The notes below the pieces were generated by a model that saw only the letters and a program-made list of their open reading frames with translations, did no database searches and was not told the origin of the DNA. From the NCBI GenBank assembly GCA_024405335.1, contig JAKSOX010000015.1:1-19189 (forward strand): a stretch of DNA of 19,189 nucleotides, written 5' to 3'. This document shows positions 1-8,441 of the stretch, one piece after another. The stretch comes from Kiritimatiellia bacterium. Its GTDB lineage: Bacteria > Verrucomicrobiota > Kiritimatiellia > RFP12 > UBA1067. The first letter of the stretch is position 1, and every line of letters starts with the position of its first letter. A program made the translations under genes and the position numbers.

Positions 1-33
1 CTTGAAGACGTGTTCATCCGCCGTGAAAACTGA
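1..33 (+). CDS. mreC: 3' end of probable mreC (rod shape-determining protein), partial
   Basis: Reading from base 1 in the first frame gives ten residues, LEDVFIRREN, followed by TGA at 31-33. The MreC family commonly ends in a short acidic-hydrophobic segment of the type 'L-E-x-V-x-V', and the next gene is MreD-like, so this is most likely the C-terminal tip of MreC, the periplasmic scaffold of the elongation complex. It overlaps the proposed GTG start of mreD by 11 bases. Only ten residues are visible, so the call rests mainly on gene order. Confidence 0.5.
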   Translation, partial: LEDVFIRREN

Positions 34-475
34 AGCCGCCAAAATCGCCGCCATTTTCGTCGGATTGATCATCTCGGCCGCCCTTCAGGACGCCACGCCC
101 GCGCTGTGGGGAGCGAAAATCCCCTTCCTGCTCGCCTTTGCCTGCACCGCCGGCCTTTCTGCGGCGTTGGCGGCGGGTTTCATGGCAGACGCGCTCGGGT
201 TCGCGCCTTTCGGCTGCTCCACGATTTTTTTCGCCGCGGCCAGCATGCTGCTCCGCAGTTGGCGCGTGCCGCGCGCGGCCGCGATACCGCCATTGGCGTT
301 CTGCCACGTGGTCTGGTGCAGCGTCTGCGGCGCGGCGGTGGAACTTCCGGCCGCCCCGTTCGCGGCCGTTTTGCTGGCCCTGCCCACGGGATTCGCGTAT
401 GCCGCCGCCGTTCCATTCGTCCGCCGACTTGCCGGCATCGACCACCGACACGCAACCGAGGAGGATCGCGCATGA
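23..475 (+). CDS. mreD: Rod shape-determining protein MreD-like, integral membrane protein
   Basis: About 150 residues, mostly hydrophobic, with roughly five membrane segments: an N-terminal one, a long one with the sequence IPFLLAFACTAG, one around GCSTIFFAAASMLL, one around the two-Cys segment VVWCSVCGA, and one before the basic tail. Size and topology fit MreD, the small membrane partner of MreC in the cell-wall elongation complex. MreD sequences diverge strongly, so the call rests on topology and on the mreC'-mreD-mrdA-rodA order. The frame is open from TTG at 2. GTG at 23 is preferred because it gives MKTEAAK directly before the first membrane segment and overlaps the upstream gene by only 11 bases. 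No strong Shine-Dalgarno is visible. The stop overlaps the next start as ATGA. Confidence 0.72.
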   Translation: MKTEAAKIAAIFVGLIISAALQDATPALWGAKIPFLLAFACTAGLSAALAAGFMADALGFAPFGCSTIFFAAASMLLRSWRVPRAAAIPPLAFCHVVWCSVCGAAVELPAAPFAAVLLALPTGFAYAAAVPFVRRLAGIDHRHATEEDRA

Positions 476-2163
476 AATGCTCAATCGCTTTCCTCGCGGG
501 CGTCGCCTTCGTCTTCGCGCTCGGCTTTCTGGCACTTGCCGTCCGCCTGTACCAAATCCAAATCGTCGACGCCGGCAACGCGGGCAAGGATTTCAGCCTC
601 CAGTCGACGCGCATCATGCAAACACCCGGCTTGCGCGGCCGCATTCTCGACCGCAAAGGGCGCGTGCTCGCGGGCGAGCGCGTCCGCCGCGATCTCGTCT
701 GCCGCCCGGAAGCCGTCAAATCCACCACCATCTCCAACGCCGTGCTCACGCTCGAACGCGAAATCGGGCGAGCGATGAACCTGATCGACGCACCGAACCG
801 GATCACGGCCGAGCGCGTCATGCGTCACTTGAAACGCGAAAGCGCGGTGCCGCTCACCGTCTTCGAAGGACTCGACGAAACGCGCTTCGCGCGCCTCCAG
901 GAACGGCATGCTGATTTTCCCGCGTTCGACGTGGAAATCCGCGGCGTGCGCGATTATCCCTACGGTTCGCTCGCCGCCCACGTGCTCGGACACGTCGGCC
1001 AGGAACGTCCAAACGCCGAAACTGGCGACCAAAAGATACACTACTACGACAAGGAAGCCACGGGACGCGCCGGTCTCGAGGCGTATTACAACCGCTATCT
1101 GTCTGGAGTTTCCGGCGAAACGAAAGTGCGCGTAAACGCGCGCGGCTTCGCCGTGGACGACGAAATCGCGCGCAAACCGGTGGACGGGATCGATTTGGCG
1201 ACAACGCTGGACGTCGAATGGCAATACGCTCTCGAACGCGAACTCGCGGGCGTAACTGGCGCTGGCGTGGTGTTGGACGCCAGAACCGGTGCCATACGCG
1301 CCATTGCCTCGTCCCCCACGTTCGACCCGAACCACTACCAGACCGGCGTTCCCGAATTCAACAAGGCCCTGTCCGGCACGTACGCTCCCGGTTCCACGTT
1401 CAAGCCGATCGTGGCGCTTGCCGCGCTTGAACGCGGCTGGGACACGAACACCGTCCTGTCCTGCGACGGCGTGTACATGCAAACGAAATGCACAGCCCGG
1501 TGGGGGCATGGTCCGATCAATCTCAACGAAGCCATCCGGGAGAGCTGCAATTCCTTCTTTCTGCAACTTGGCATCGCCGCTGGCGGAGAAGCCGTGCTGG
1601 AGATGGCGCGCCTATTCGGACTGGGGGAAAAATCCGGCGTAGACCTCGGCGGAGAGGCGGACGGCAATCTCGAGCCTTGGACTTTCCAGAGCGCGATGGG
1701 CCAAGGGCCGCTGCTCGTGACGCCGTTGCAAATGGCCGTGGTGGCGGCGGCGCTCGGAAACGGCGGGCGAGTGTTCAGGCCATTCCTGCACACGACCTCG
1801 AAGGCCACCCCCTCGCCCGTGCGAACGTTGAACGCGAAACCGGAAAACCTGGCCGCCGTCCGACACGCCATGAAGGCCGTGGTCGACGTCGGCAGCGCCC
1901 GCAAAGCATTCCACCCCATCGTGGGCGGGAAACGCCGCCGTCTGCGCGTCGACGCTGGCGGGAAAACCGGTTCCGCGGAAAAGGCGAGCGCGGCCGGGCG
2001 CTACAAAAACACCTGGTTCATCGCCTTCGCCCCCTTCGACGATCCGGAAGTGGCCGTGGCGATGGTTGTCGAACACGGCGAATTCGGCGGCACCACCGTG
2101 GCGCCGCGCGTCTACAACATACTGAAGCGCTTTTACGGCGAAACGGAGGACGTGCGCAAATGA
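472..2163 (+). CDS. mrdA: Penicillin-binding protein 2 (peptidoglycan D,D-transpeptidase, elongation-specific)
   Basis: 563 residues. It cross-links glycan strands in the periplasm as the transpeptidase partner of RodA. It has an N-terminal signal anchor (about residues 4-22), a PBP dimerisation region containing the GRILDRKG box near residue 55, and a C-terminal transpeptidase domain. The three catalytic motifs are intact: STFK with Ser308 and Lys311, SCN at 358-360, and KTG at 498-500. This is class B PBP architecture with no glycosyltransferase domain. It is slightly shorter than many PBP2 proteins. The ATG is fixed by a strong Shine-Dalgarno, GAGGAGGA at 458-465, six bases upstream, and overlaps the mreD stop as ATGA. 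rodA follows with a four-base overlap, so the synthase pair is translationally coupled. Confidence 0.95.
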   Translation: MKCSIAFLAGVAFVFALGFLALAVRLYQIQIVDAGNAGKDFSLQSTRIMQTPGLRGRILDRKGRVLAGERVRRDLVCRPEAVKSTTISNAVLTLEREIGRAMNLIDAPNRITAERVMRHLKRESAVPLTVFEGLDETRFARLQERHADFPAFDVEIRGVRDYPYGSLAAHVLGHVGQERPNAETGDQKIHYYDKEATGRAGLEAYYNRYLSGVSGETKVRVNARGFAVDDEIARKPVDGIDLATTLDVEWQYALERELAGVTGAGVVLDARTGAIRAIASSPTFDPNHYQTGVPEFNKALSGTYAPGSTFKPIVALAALERGWDTNTVLSCDGVYMQTKCTARWGHGPINLNEAIRESCNSFFLQLGIAAGGEAVLEMARLFGLGEKSGVDLGGEADGNLEPWTFQSAMGQGPLLVTPLQMAVVAAALGNGGRVFRPFLHTTSKATPSPVRTLNAKPENLAAVRHAMKAVVDVGSARKAFHPIVGGKRRRLRVDAGGKTGSAEKASAAGRYKNTWFIAFAPFDDPEVAVAMVVEHGEFGGTTVAPRVYNILKRFYGETEDVRK

Positions 2164-3305
2164 AGAAGCTCCTCCGCCTCAACATTCCCCTGCTGCTCGC
2201 GATGCTCGCCCTGTGCGTGGTTGGCGTCGTGTTCGTCCGTTCGGCGGGCAGCGCCCGCTCTTCGCTGGTGCTCCAAAACGCCTGGCGGTCGCATGCGTTC
2301 ACCGCCATGTTCGGGCTGGGCGCCTACTTCGCGTGCGCATGCACCGACTACCGGAAAATGCTCTATTGGACGGCGGTTCCGTTTTTCGGCGTCGCACTGG
2401 TGCTGCTCATGTCCGTGTTGCTTTTCGGCTCGGAAATATACGGCGGCAGACGGTGGCTTTGGTTCTTCCAGCCATCGGAAGTCGCGAAACTGTCCGTGAT
2501 TTTCCTGCTGTCCCAAATTCTTCCGCGAGCCGACTTCCGCCGCGCGAAGCATCTGGCCGTCGGCTTGGCGCTTGTCGGCGTTCCCGCCGCGCTCATCCTC
2601 GCGGAACCGGATCTCGGAACCGCGTTGGTTGTCGTTCCCACGGGATTGGCGATGCTTTTGGCCGCCCGAGTCTGCCGAAAACTGCTCGTTCCGCTGCTGG
2701 TGGCCGGTTTTCTCGCCGCCGGTGCGATCGTCGGCGCCGTGTGGTGCGCCGAACACGCGTCCACGCCGGAACGCCGGGCCGAAATCTACCGCCGCATTCC
2801 CCTCAGGCCGCATCAGCTCAAACGGCTCAAGGTGTTCGTGGCGCCGGAATCGGATCCGTACGCCGGCGGCTGGAACTACCGCCAGGCCATGCTCTCCATC
2901 GGCTCTGGGTCGCTCCACGGGAAAGGCGTCGGCAAAGGCGACGTCAAATTCCTCGGCTATCTGCCGCCCAGCGTGTCGATGAACGATTTCATTTTCGCCG
3001 TCCTCGGCGAAGAAGCGGGGTTCGTCGGCACCTGCGGAACGCTGGCGCTCTTCGCCGTGCTCGCGTTCTCGTGCCTGTGGGTGGCGGCACGCTCCGCCGA
3101 CGAACGCGGTCGCCTGCTCGCGCTCGGCGTCGCCGTGCTCGTGTTCACGCACGTGTACGTCAACGTCGCGATGTCCATCGGCCTCATGCCCATCACGGGG
3201 CTGCCGCTTCCCTTCGTAAGCGCGGGAAAAACGTTTCTTGTCGTAATCATGGCGGCGCTCGGCGCCGTACAATCCGTCAACATTCACAAAGGAGAGGAAA
3301 AATAA
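2160..3305 (+). CDS. rodA: RodA, SEDS-family peptidoglycan glycosyltransferase
   Basis: 381 residues, with about ten membrane segments expected for the family. It polymerises lipid II into glycan strands together with PBP2. The family's essential acidic residue is present in the motif EPDLGT (Asp151). The C-terminal FtsW/RodA signature is recognisable as GLMPITGLPLPFVSAG, with an Asn upstream, but it ends in SAGKTF where most members have SYGGSS. This is a real deviation just after the PLPF core. The ATG at 2160 overlaps the mrdA stop as ATGA and has GGAGGA at 2145-2150, nine bases upstream. RodA is preferred over FtsW because of the adjacent mreD and mrdA. Confidence 0.93.
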   Translation: MKKLLRLNIPLLLAMLALCVVGVVFVRSAGSARSSLVLQNAWRSHAFTAMFGLGAYFACACTDYRKMLYWTAVPFFGVALVLLMSVLLFGSEIYGGRRWLWFFQPSEVAKLSVIFLLSQILPRADFRRAKHLAVGLALVGVPAALILAEPDLGTALVVVPTGLAMLLAARVCRKLLVPLLVAGFLAAGAIVGAVWCAEHASTPERRAEIYRRIPLRPHQLKRLKVFVAPESDPYAGGWNYRQAMLSIGSGSLHGKGVGKGDVKFLGYLPPSVSMNDFIFAVLGEEAGFVGTCGTLALFAVLAFSCLWVAARSADERGRLLALGVAVLVFTHVYVNVAMSIGLMPITGLPLPFVSAGKTFLVVIMAALGAVQSVNIHKGEEK

Positions 3306-4930
3306 TGCTGGAAAAGCTGCTCAACTGGTTCCGCAAACCGAAATTCAAGCGGGACATTCTCGTCAACGTCGAGAAACTCGAAACCCGGGTGGCCGTACTC
3401 GAAAACGGCCGACTCGAGGAATACATGGTGGAACATCCCGAGGAAGAACGCCTCGTGGGCTCCATCTTCAAGGGGCGCATCCAAAATCTGGAACACGATC
3501 TCCAGGCCGCCTTCGTGGACATCGGTTTGAAGAAGAACGCATTCCTGCACTACTGGGACATGACGCCGGACGCCGACGCCTACTTGGACGACGACGAGGA
3601 AGCCGCCAAAGGCGGTTCCAAAAACGGCAAGGGCGGCAAAAAGGGCCGCCACGCCCGCCTGTCCAACGAAGAAATCGAAAAGCGCTTCCCGCCGGGATCG
3701 GAAATCGTCGTGCAGGTCACCAAGGGCCCCATCTCCACCAAGGGTCCTCGCGTGACGGCCAACCTTTCGCTCGCCGGCCGCTACATCGTGATGATGCCCG
3801 GCGAAAAAGTCCGCGGCGTGTCGCGCAAAATCGGAGACGCGGCCGAACGCACGCGCTTGAAAAAGGTGCTGGACCGGCTGCTCCTGCCGGACGACGTGGG
3901 CATCATCGCCCGCACCGTTGGCGTCGGCGCCAGCCCCAAGGCGTTCGCCCGCGACCTGCGCAACCTGCTCGAATCCTGGAACGAACTCAAGGGCAACATC
4001 AAGAACCTCCGCACGCCCTGCTGCGTGTACCAGGAACCAGGCCTCGTCGAGCGCGTCGTCCGCGACTGGCTCACGGAGGACGTCGATTCCGTGATCATCG
4101 ACGACGAAAAGTCCTACGACGAGCTCAAAACGCTCACCGCGAAAATCTCCCGCCGCGCGAACAAGAAGCTCAAACGCTACGACGGCGCCGCCAACGTGTT
4201 CGAACACTTCGGCGTCGAACGCCAGCTCGAGGAGGCGTTCCGCCGCAAGGTGCCGCTCAAATCCGGCGGATACCTCGTGATCGACGAAACGGAAGCCCTC
4301 ATCGCCGTGGACGTGAACACCGGCCACCACCGCGGCGCCGGCAACCAGGAGGACGCAATTCTCGAAGTGAACCTCGAAGCCGTGGACGAAGTCGCGCGCC
4401 AGCTCCGGTTGCGCAACATCGGCGGACTCGTGGTGCTCGACCTCATCGACATGAAGAGCCGCAAACACCAGAACCAAGTCGTGAAAGCCCTCAAGGCCGC
4501 GCTCAAGCGCGACCGCGCGCGTACGAACGTGCTGAACATTTCCGAACTCGGTCTGTTGGAAATGTCCCGCCAGCGCCAGGAGGAATCGCTGTTGTCGATG
4601 CTCACCTCCACGTGCCCGATTTGCTCCGGCCACGGCGTGGTGAAGTCGCCCCTCGCGATTTCCATCGAACTCCAGCGGAAATTGACGACCCTCCTCAAAA
4701 AGGCCGATTCGGACAAAAAGCCCTTCGTGCCGAAAATCGTCATCGCGCCGGCCGTCATGCAACGCCTCCGCACCGAAGACGCCAAGATTTTGGCCGAACT
4801 CCAGGCCAGGTTCAACACGAAACTGACCTTCGTGGCCGAACTCCACCGCCATCCGGAATCTTTCTCGATTCTCGACGCGGAAACAGGAAACGTGCTATAC
4901 TCTTCTTCCGTCAACCGACAGAATGCCTAA
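3305..4930 (+). CDS. rng: Ribonuclease G/E family endoribonuclease
   Basis: 541 residues. It cleaves single-stranded AU-rich RNA in rRNA and tRNA maturation and mRNA decay. An S1-type domain (about residues 50-165, with GSIFKGRI and AFVDIGLKKNAFLH) precedes the catalytic domain. The metal-binding aspartates are in VDVNTG (Asp336) and LDLIDM (Asp379), 43 residues apart, exactly as Asp303 and Asp346 in E. coli RNase E. The Zn-link CPIC (Cys437, Cys440) lies at the expected further spacing. There is no RNase E-like disordered C-terminal scaffold, so RNase G is the better label. Two oddities are a basic, possibly amphipathic N-terminus (MLEKLLNWFRKPKFKR) and a charged Gly/Lys-rich insert at about 89-128 inside the S1 domain. 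TAATG overlap with rodA; AAAGGAGAGG at 3288-3297 is the ribosome site. rng beside mre genes is also seen in proteobacteria. Confidence 0.94.
   Translation: MLEKLLNWFRKPKFKRDILVNVEKLETRVAVLENGRLEEYMVEHPEEERLVGSIFKGRIQNLEHDLQAAFVDIGLKKNAFLHYWDMTPDADAYLDDDEEAAKGGSKNGKGGKKGRHARLSNEEIEKRFPPGSEIVVQVTKGPISTKGPRVTANLSLAGRYIVMMPGEKVRGVSRKIGDAAERTRLKKVLDRLLLPDDVGIIARTVGVGASPKAFARDLRNLLESWNELKGNIKNLRTPCCVYQEPGLVERVVRDWLTEDVDSVIIDDEKSYDELKTLTAKISRRANKKLKRYDGAANVFEHFGVERQLEEAFRRKVPLKSGGYLVIDETEALIAVDVNTGHHRGAGNQEDAILEVNLEAVDEVARQLRLRNIGGLVVLDLIDMKSRKHQNQVVKALKAALKRDRARTNVLNISELGLLEMSRQRQEESLLSMLTSTCPICSGHGVVKSPLAISIELQRKLTTLLKKADSDKKPFVPKIVIAPAVMQRLRTEDAKILAELQARFNTKLTFVAELHRHPESFSILDAETGNVLYSSSVNRQNA
4893..4901 (+). 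promoter_or_regulatory. Predicted extended -10 promoter upstream of lptD
   Basis: TGCTATACT lies inside the last codons of rng. It fits the extended -10 form TGnTATAAT with one mismatch. A weak -35 candidate TCGACG at 4872-4877 sits 18 bases upstream. Transcription would start near 4908, giving a 15-27 base leader for lptD. This would let lptD and the genes behind it be expressed separately from the elongation operon. Prediction from sequence only. Confidence 0.45.
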
Positions 4931-7256
4931 TGCCATGAGAAAAACGACGCTCTTCTTAGCCGCCGCCTGCGCCGCCGCCGCACAGGCCCAGTTCCTTTCC
5001 GATTTGGGTTTGAGCAAACCCACGCCCACGGAACCCACGTTGACGCTCGCCGGCGACGCGGTCGCCTTCAACGCCCGCACCGGCGTGTTTTCCGCCACTG
5101 GCCACGTCGCCGCCGTGCAACGCCCATACCGCTTCTGGTCGGAACGCGTCTCCCGCAACGCCGATGGCGTATACGACCTCGGCGAGGAAATGATGGCCAC
5201 GACGTGCTCGAACGACGTCGACCACCTCCATTGGCGCATCCAGTCGCAATCGCCATTCCCGTCGCTGATTCCGAACGGCACGATCCGCTACTACGACCAC
5301 AAACGCGACAATCCGGAATCGCCTTGGTATCTCGCGTTTCAGGACGAAAAAGGCCTGCTGATCAAAAACTCGTGGGCCTGCCTCGGCGACGTTCCCGTGC
5401 TGTGGATTCCCTATTGGTTTTACCCGCTCGACACGGACTACGGCTGGCGGCTGTTGCCTGGCTACTGTTCGCGCTGGGGCGGATACCTGTTGGCCGGCTA
5501 CGTCTACAACCTCGTGAACGAAGGCGTGCCCGACGCCTATTCGCTCGGTGCGTCCACCTACGCCGACTTGCGCACGAAAAACGGCCTCGCCGTCGGCCAG
5601 ACGCTGCGCTGGAATCTGAAGGATTTCGGCAAGGGCAAAGTGCGCGGATGGTACGGCTGGGACGAAGACTACGACCGCTACTCCGACCACTGGACGGACC
5701 ACAAGCACAATTGGCAGAACTGGGGCAGCGAGGTCAGCCGCGAACGTTACCGGGTCCATTTCGAGCATGAAGCCGACTTCACGGAACGGGACTCGCTCCG
5801 CGCCCAGGCGGACTTCCTTTCCGACGCCCACGTCCTGAGCGACTTCTTCAACCGGGGGCCCTACCACGCCGAAACCCGCCCGATCAACGAAATCTGGTAC
5901 GAGCACCGCGAAAACTCCTGGGCCACCGGCGCTTCCGTCTCCGGGCCCATCAACGAATACTACGGCGCGGTCGCCCGGCTGCCCGAGGGATGGCTCATGA
6001 TCGAACCCCAGCCGATTTTCGGCTGGCCGGTCAACTACGAATCGGAAACGCGCGTTGGCTACCTCAACCGCACGCCCGGCGAAACGGCCTCCGACAATCC
6101 CGTGTTCCGCTACCGGCCCAGTTTGGGCCACAACGGCAGGGCGGCCGACTACCAGGCCGTGCGCGCGGACACCTACCACCGCATTTCCGCCCCGATGAAA
6201 TTCGCCGACGTGCTTTCCTTCGTGCCGCGCGCCAGCTACCGCGCCACGCACTGGACGGACGGCGGCGCCCGCGACACCGGTTACGTCACCGCGGCGGACG
6301 ACGCCATCACCCGCCACATAGCCGAGTTCGGCTTCCAGGTTTCGGCGCGCGCAAAAGGTTGGCTTACCGACGAATGGCGGCACGTCTTCGAACCGTACTT
6401 GGACTATTCGTTCCAGGACGTTTCCCTTTCCGGCGGCAAAAAGGCGCGCTACTACGTGTTCGACGCCTACGACCGCTCCACGGAATGGCTCGACCAGTTC
6501 GGTTTCGAAGGCCGCGGTCTGCCCTTCAACTGGCACGGCATCCGCCCCGGCATCCGCAACTTCTTCCAGCACTACAAGGAAGAAACCGGTTTGCGCACCG
6601 TGCTCGACACCGACCTGTACGCCGCGATTCCCTTCCTCGACGAAAGTTACAACGGCGACGACTACGCCCGCCACGGCGCGCTTCGCGGCTACGCCAAGGA
6701 CCCCGAAAACGGCAACTACTCCCGCACCGACTGCGTCGTGCCCGGATTCCGCGTCCGTTACATGCCCGACAAGAAAACGACCGTCACGGCGCGCGTGGAA
6801 TACGATTGCGACAACGAAAAATTCGCCTACGCCGACGTGTTCCTCCGGCATCAGGCCACCGACTCCTTCGCCTGGTACGTCGGCTACACCGGCCGCGACT
6901 ACCGCATCTGGGACTACGTCGCCGTCCGGCCCGACGTCCAGCTCGAAAACGGTTCTTCGGACCGTTTCAACTACGAACTCGACAATCTGCTTTCCGTCGG
7001 TTTCGAGCACGCCGCGTGCGACTGGTTGCACTGGTCGCCTTTCGTTCGCTTCGATTGCCGCCGCTCGGAAGCGGAAGAGGTCGGCGTGTGGATCGATTTC
7101 CTCACCGACTGCCTCGGCTACCGCGTCGAAGTTTCGCACGAAGATTCCTACCGCCGCATCGACGGATCCAAGTACGAAGAGGACAACCGCGTGACCTTCT
7201 ACGTCTACCTCCGCGCGCTCGGCCCCGGCTCGATGCTGGACCTCATGAAGTTCTGA
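4923..7256 (+). CDS. lptD: LptD-like LPS-assembly outer membrane protein
   Basis: 777 residues. LptD is the outer membrane barrel that inserts lipopolysaccharide into the outer leaflet, receiving it from the LptA bridge. A signal peptide is clear (MRKTTLFLAAACAAAAQAQ). The N-terminal OstA/LptA-like domain (about 38-180) contains the family hallmark MATTC (Cys95) followed by HLHW. Next comes VLWIPYWFYPLDTDYGWRLLPG, counterpart of the LptD 'PVLYLPY...P' box that opens the barrel domain. The remaining roughly 570 residues are Tyr/Trp/Asp-rich alternating sequence typical of a beta barrel. Several later cysteines (in TDC, YDC, AAC, FDC) could pair with the N-terminal Cys as in known LptD. ATG 4923 overlaps rng by eight bases; ATG 4935, four codons later, gives the same signal peptide and may be the true start. 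Confidence 0.85.
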   Translation: MPNAMRKTTLFLAAACAAAAQAQFLSDLGLSKPTPTEPTLTLAGDAVAFNARTGVFSATGHVAAVQRPYRFWSERVSRNADGVYDLGEEMMATTCSNDVDHLHWRIQSQSPFPSLIPNGTIRYYDHKRDNPESPWYLAFQDEKGLLIKNSWACLGDVPVLWIPYWFYPLDTDYGWRLLPGYCSRWGGYLLAGYVYNLVNEGVPDAYSLGASTYADLRTKNGLAVGQTLRWNLKDFGKGKVRGWYGWDEDYDRYSDHWTDHKHNWQNWGSEVSRERYRVHFEHEADFTERDSLRAQADFLSDAHVLSDFFNRGPYHAETRPINEIWYEHRENSWATGASVSGPINEYYGAVARLPEGWLMIEPQPIFGWPVNYESETRVGYLNRTPGETASDNPVFRYRPSLGHNGRAADYQAVRADTYHRISAPMKFADVLSFVPRASYRATHWTDGGARDTGYVTAADDAITRHIAEFGFQVSARAKGWLTDEWRHVFEPYLDYSFQDVSLSGGKKARYYVFDAYDRSTEWLDQFGFEGRGLPFNWHGIRPGIRNFFQHYKEETGLRTVLDTDLYAAIPFLDESYNGDDYARHGALRGYAKDPENGNYSRTDCVVPGFRVRYMPDKKTTVTARVEYDCDNEKFAYADVFLRHQATDSFAWYVGYTGRDYRIWDYVAVRPDVQLENGSSDRFNYELDNLLSVGFEHAACDWLHWSPFVRFDCRRSEAEEVGVWIDFLTDCLGYRVEVSHEDSYRRIDGSKYEEDNRVTFYVYLRALGPGSMLDLMKF

Positions 7257-7258
7257 CC

Positions 7259-8428
7259 ATGAACAAAGCCGTCCGCGAAATGACGCCCTTCCTCGTGATG
7301 GACGTCCTCGAAAAGGCGAAAACGCTGGAGGCGAAAGGCGTCGACGTCGTCCATCTCGAAATCGGCGAACCCGATTCCGACGTGCATCCGTTCGTCGTGG
7401 ACGCAATCAAACGCGCCTACGACGAACATCGCACGCACTACACGGATTCCTTCGGAGACGTGGAATTGCGCGAGGCGGTGTGCCGATTGTACAAGGCGGA
7501 ATACGGCGTCGACGTCACGCCCGACCGCGTGCTCGTAACCTCCGGCTCGTCGCCCGCCTTGCTGCTCGCGCTCCAGGTGTTGTGCGACGTGGGCGACGAA
7601 GTGCTCGTGTCGAATCCCGGATATCCCTGCTACCGAGATTTCGCGCTGGCCTGCCACGCCACGCCCAGGGAAGTTCCAGTCTCGGCGGAGAACGGTTTCC
7701 AGTTCGACGCCCAGGACGTCGCCGCCGCCCTCACGCCCAAGGCGAAAGCCGTATTCGTGAACTCGCCGATGAATCCCGCCGGCACGCTCGCCGAACCCGA
7801 ATCGCTCAAGCGGATCGTGGATTTGTGCGCCGCCAACGGCACCACGGTCCTTTCGGACGAAATCTACCACGGTCTCGTCTACAACGGCAAGAAGCCCCAT
7901 TCGATCCTGGAATTCACCGACGACGCCTACGTGTTCAACGGCTTTTCCAAGCGCTTCGACATGACGGGACTTCGGCTGGGATACCTGATCGCGCCCAAGA
8001 AGCACCTGCGAGTGCTGCGCATCCTCCAGCAGAACCTGTTCATCTGCGCCGGCTCGATCGCCCAGCGCGCCGGCCTCGAAGCCATAAACCTCCAGTTGGG
8101 TTCCACCGCGAAAGCGCGCGAATTCCAGCGGTTTCAGGCGGCGAAATGCGCAGAATACGACACTCGCCGCCGCTTCATGCTCGACCGGCTCAAAGACCTC
8201 GGTTTCGAGGTGAAAGTGGAACCCGAAGGCGCGTTCTACGTGTTCGCGGACGCGCGGCGCTACACGAAGGATTCGCTAAAATTCGCGTTCGACGTGCTGA
8301 ACCGCGCGCACGTGGGCATCACCCCGGGCACCGATTTCGGCTCGCGCGGCCAGGGATTCATCCGGCTTTCCTACGCCACGGACGTTCCCCGTTTGCGCGA
8401 AGCGTTCAACCGCCTCGCGGAATTCTGA
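7259..8428 (+). CDS. PLP-dependent class I/II aminotransferase
   Basis: 389 residues, fold type I, subgroup I-gamma (aspartate/aromatic/alanine aminotransferase-like). It would transfer an amino group between an amino acid and a 2-oxo acid in the cytoplasm. Visible landmarks are EIGEPD near the N-terminus, GSSPALLLAL for the cofactor phosphate region, NSPMNPAG (the NPxNPTG-type box, with M and A variants), SDEIY, the Schiff-base lysine in FSKRFDMTGLRLG (Lys231), and the carboxylate-binding arginine in FIRLSYA near the C-terminus. Substrate cannot be read from sequence; AspC/AlaT-like activity is the usual assignment. ATG begins two bases after the lptD stop, with only a weak Shine-Dalgarno, so it probably relies on coupling. 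No functional link to LPS export is evident. Confidence 0.9.
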   Translation: MNKAVREMTPFLVMDVLEKAKTLEAKGVDVVHLEIGEPDSDVHPFVVDAIKRAYDEHRTHYTDSFGDVELREAVCRLYKAEYGVDVTPDRVLVTSGSSPALLLALQVLCDVGDEVLVSNPGYPCYRDFALACHATPREVPVSAENGFQFDAQDVAAALTPKAKAVFVNSPMNPAGTLAEPESLKRIVDLCAANGTTVLSDEIYHGLVYNGKKPHSILEFTDDAYVFNGFSKRFDMTGLRLGYLIAPKKHLRVLRILQQNLFICAGSIAQRAGLEAINLQLGSTAKAREFQRFQAAKCAEYDTRRRFMLDRLKDLGFEVKVEPEGAFYVFADARRYTKDSLKFAFDVLNRAHVGITPGTDFGSRGQGFIRLSYATDVPRLREAFNRLAEF

Positions 8429-8441
8429 TTCCGGTGCCGCC

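Noticed and set aside
3284..4852. 522-residue open frame on the - strand opposite rng
   Set aside because: Antisense to an RNase G with all catalytic residues at the right spacing; no recognisable domain in the shadow.
4956..7406. 816-residue open frame on the - strand opposite lptD
   Set aside because: It lies antisense to a well-supported LptD with signal peptide and motifs; its Arg/Val-rich composition is typical of GC-rich shadow frames.
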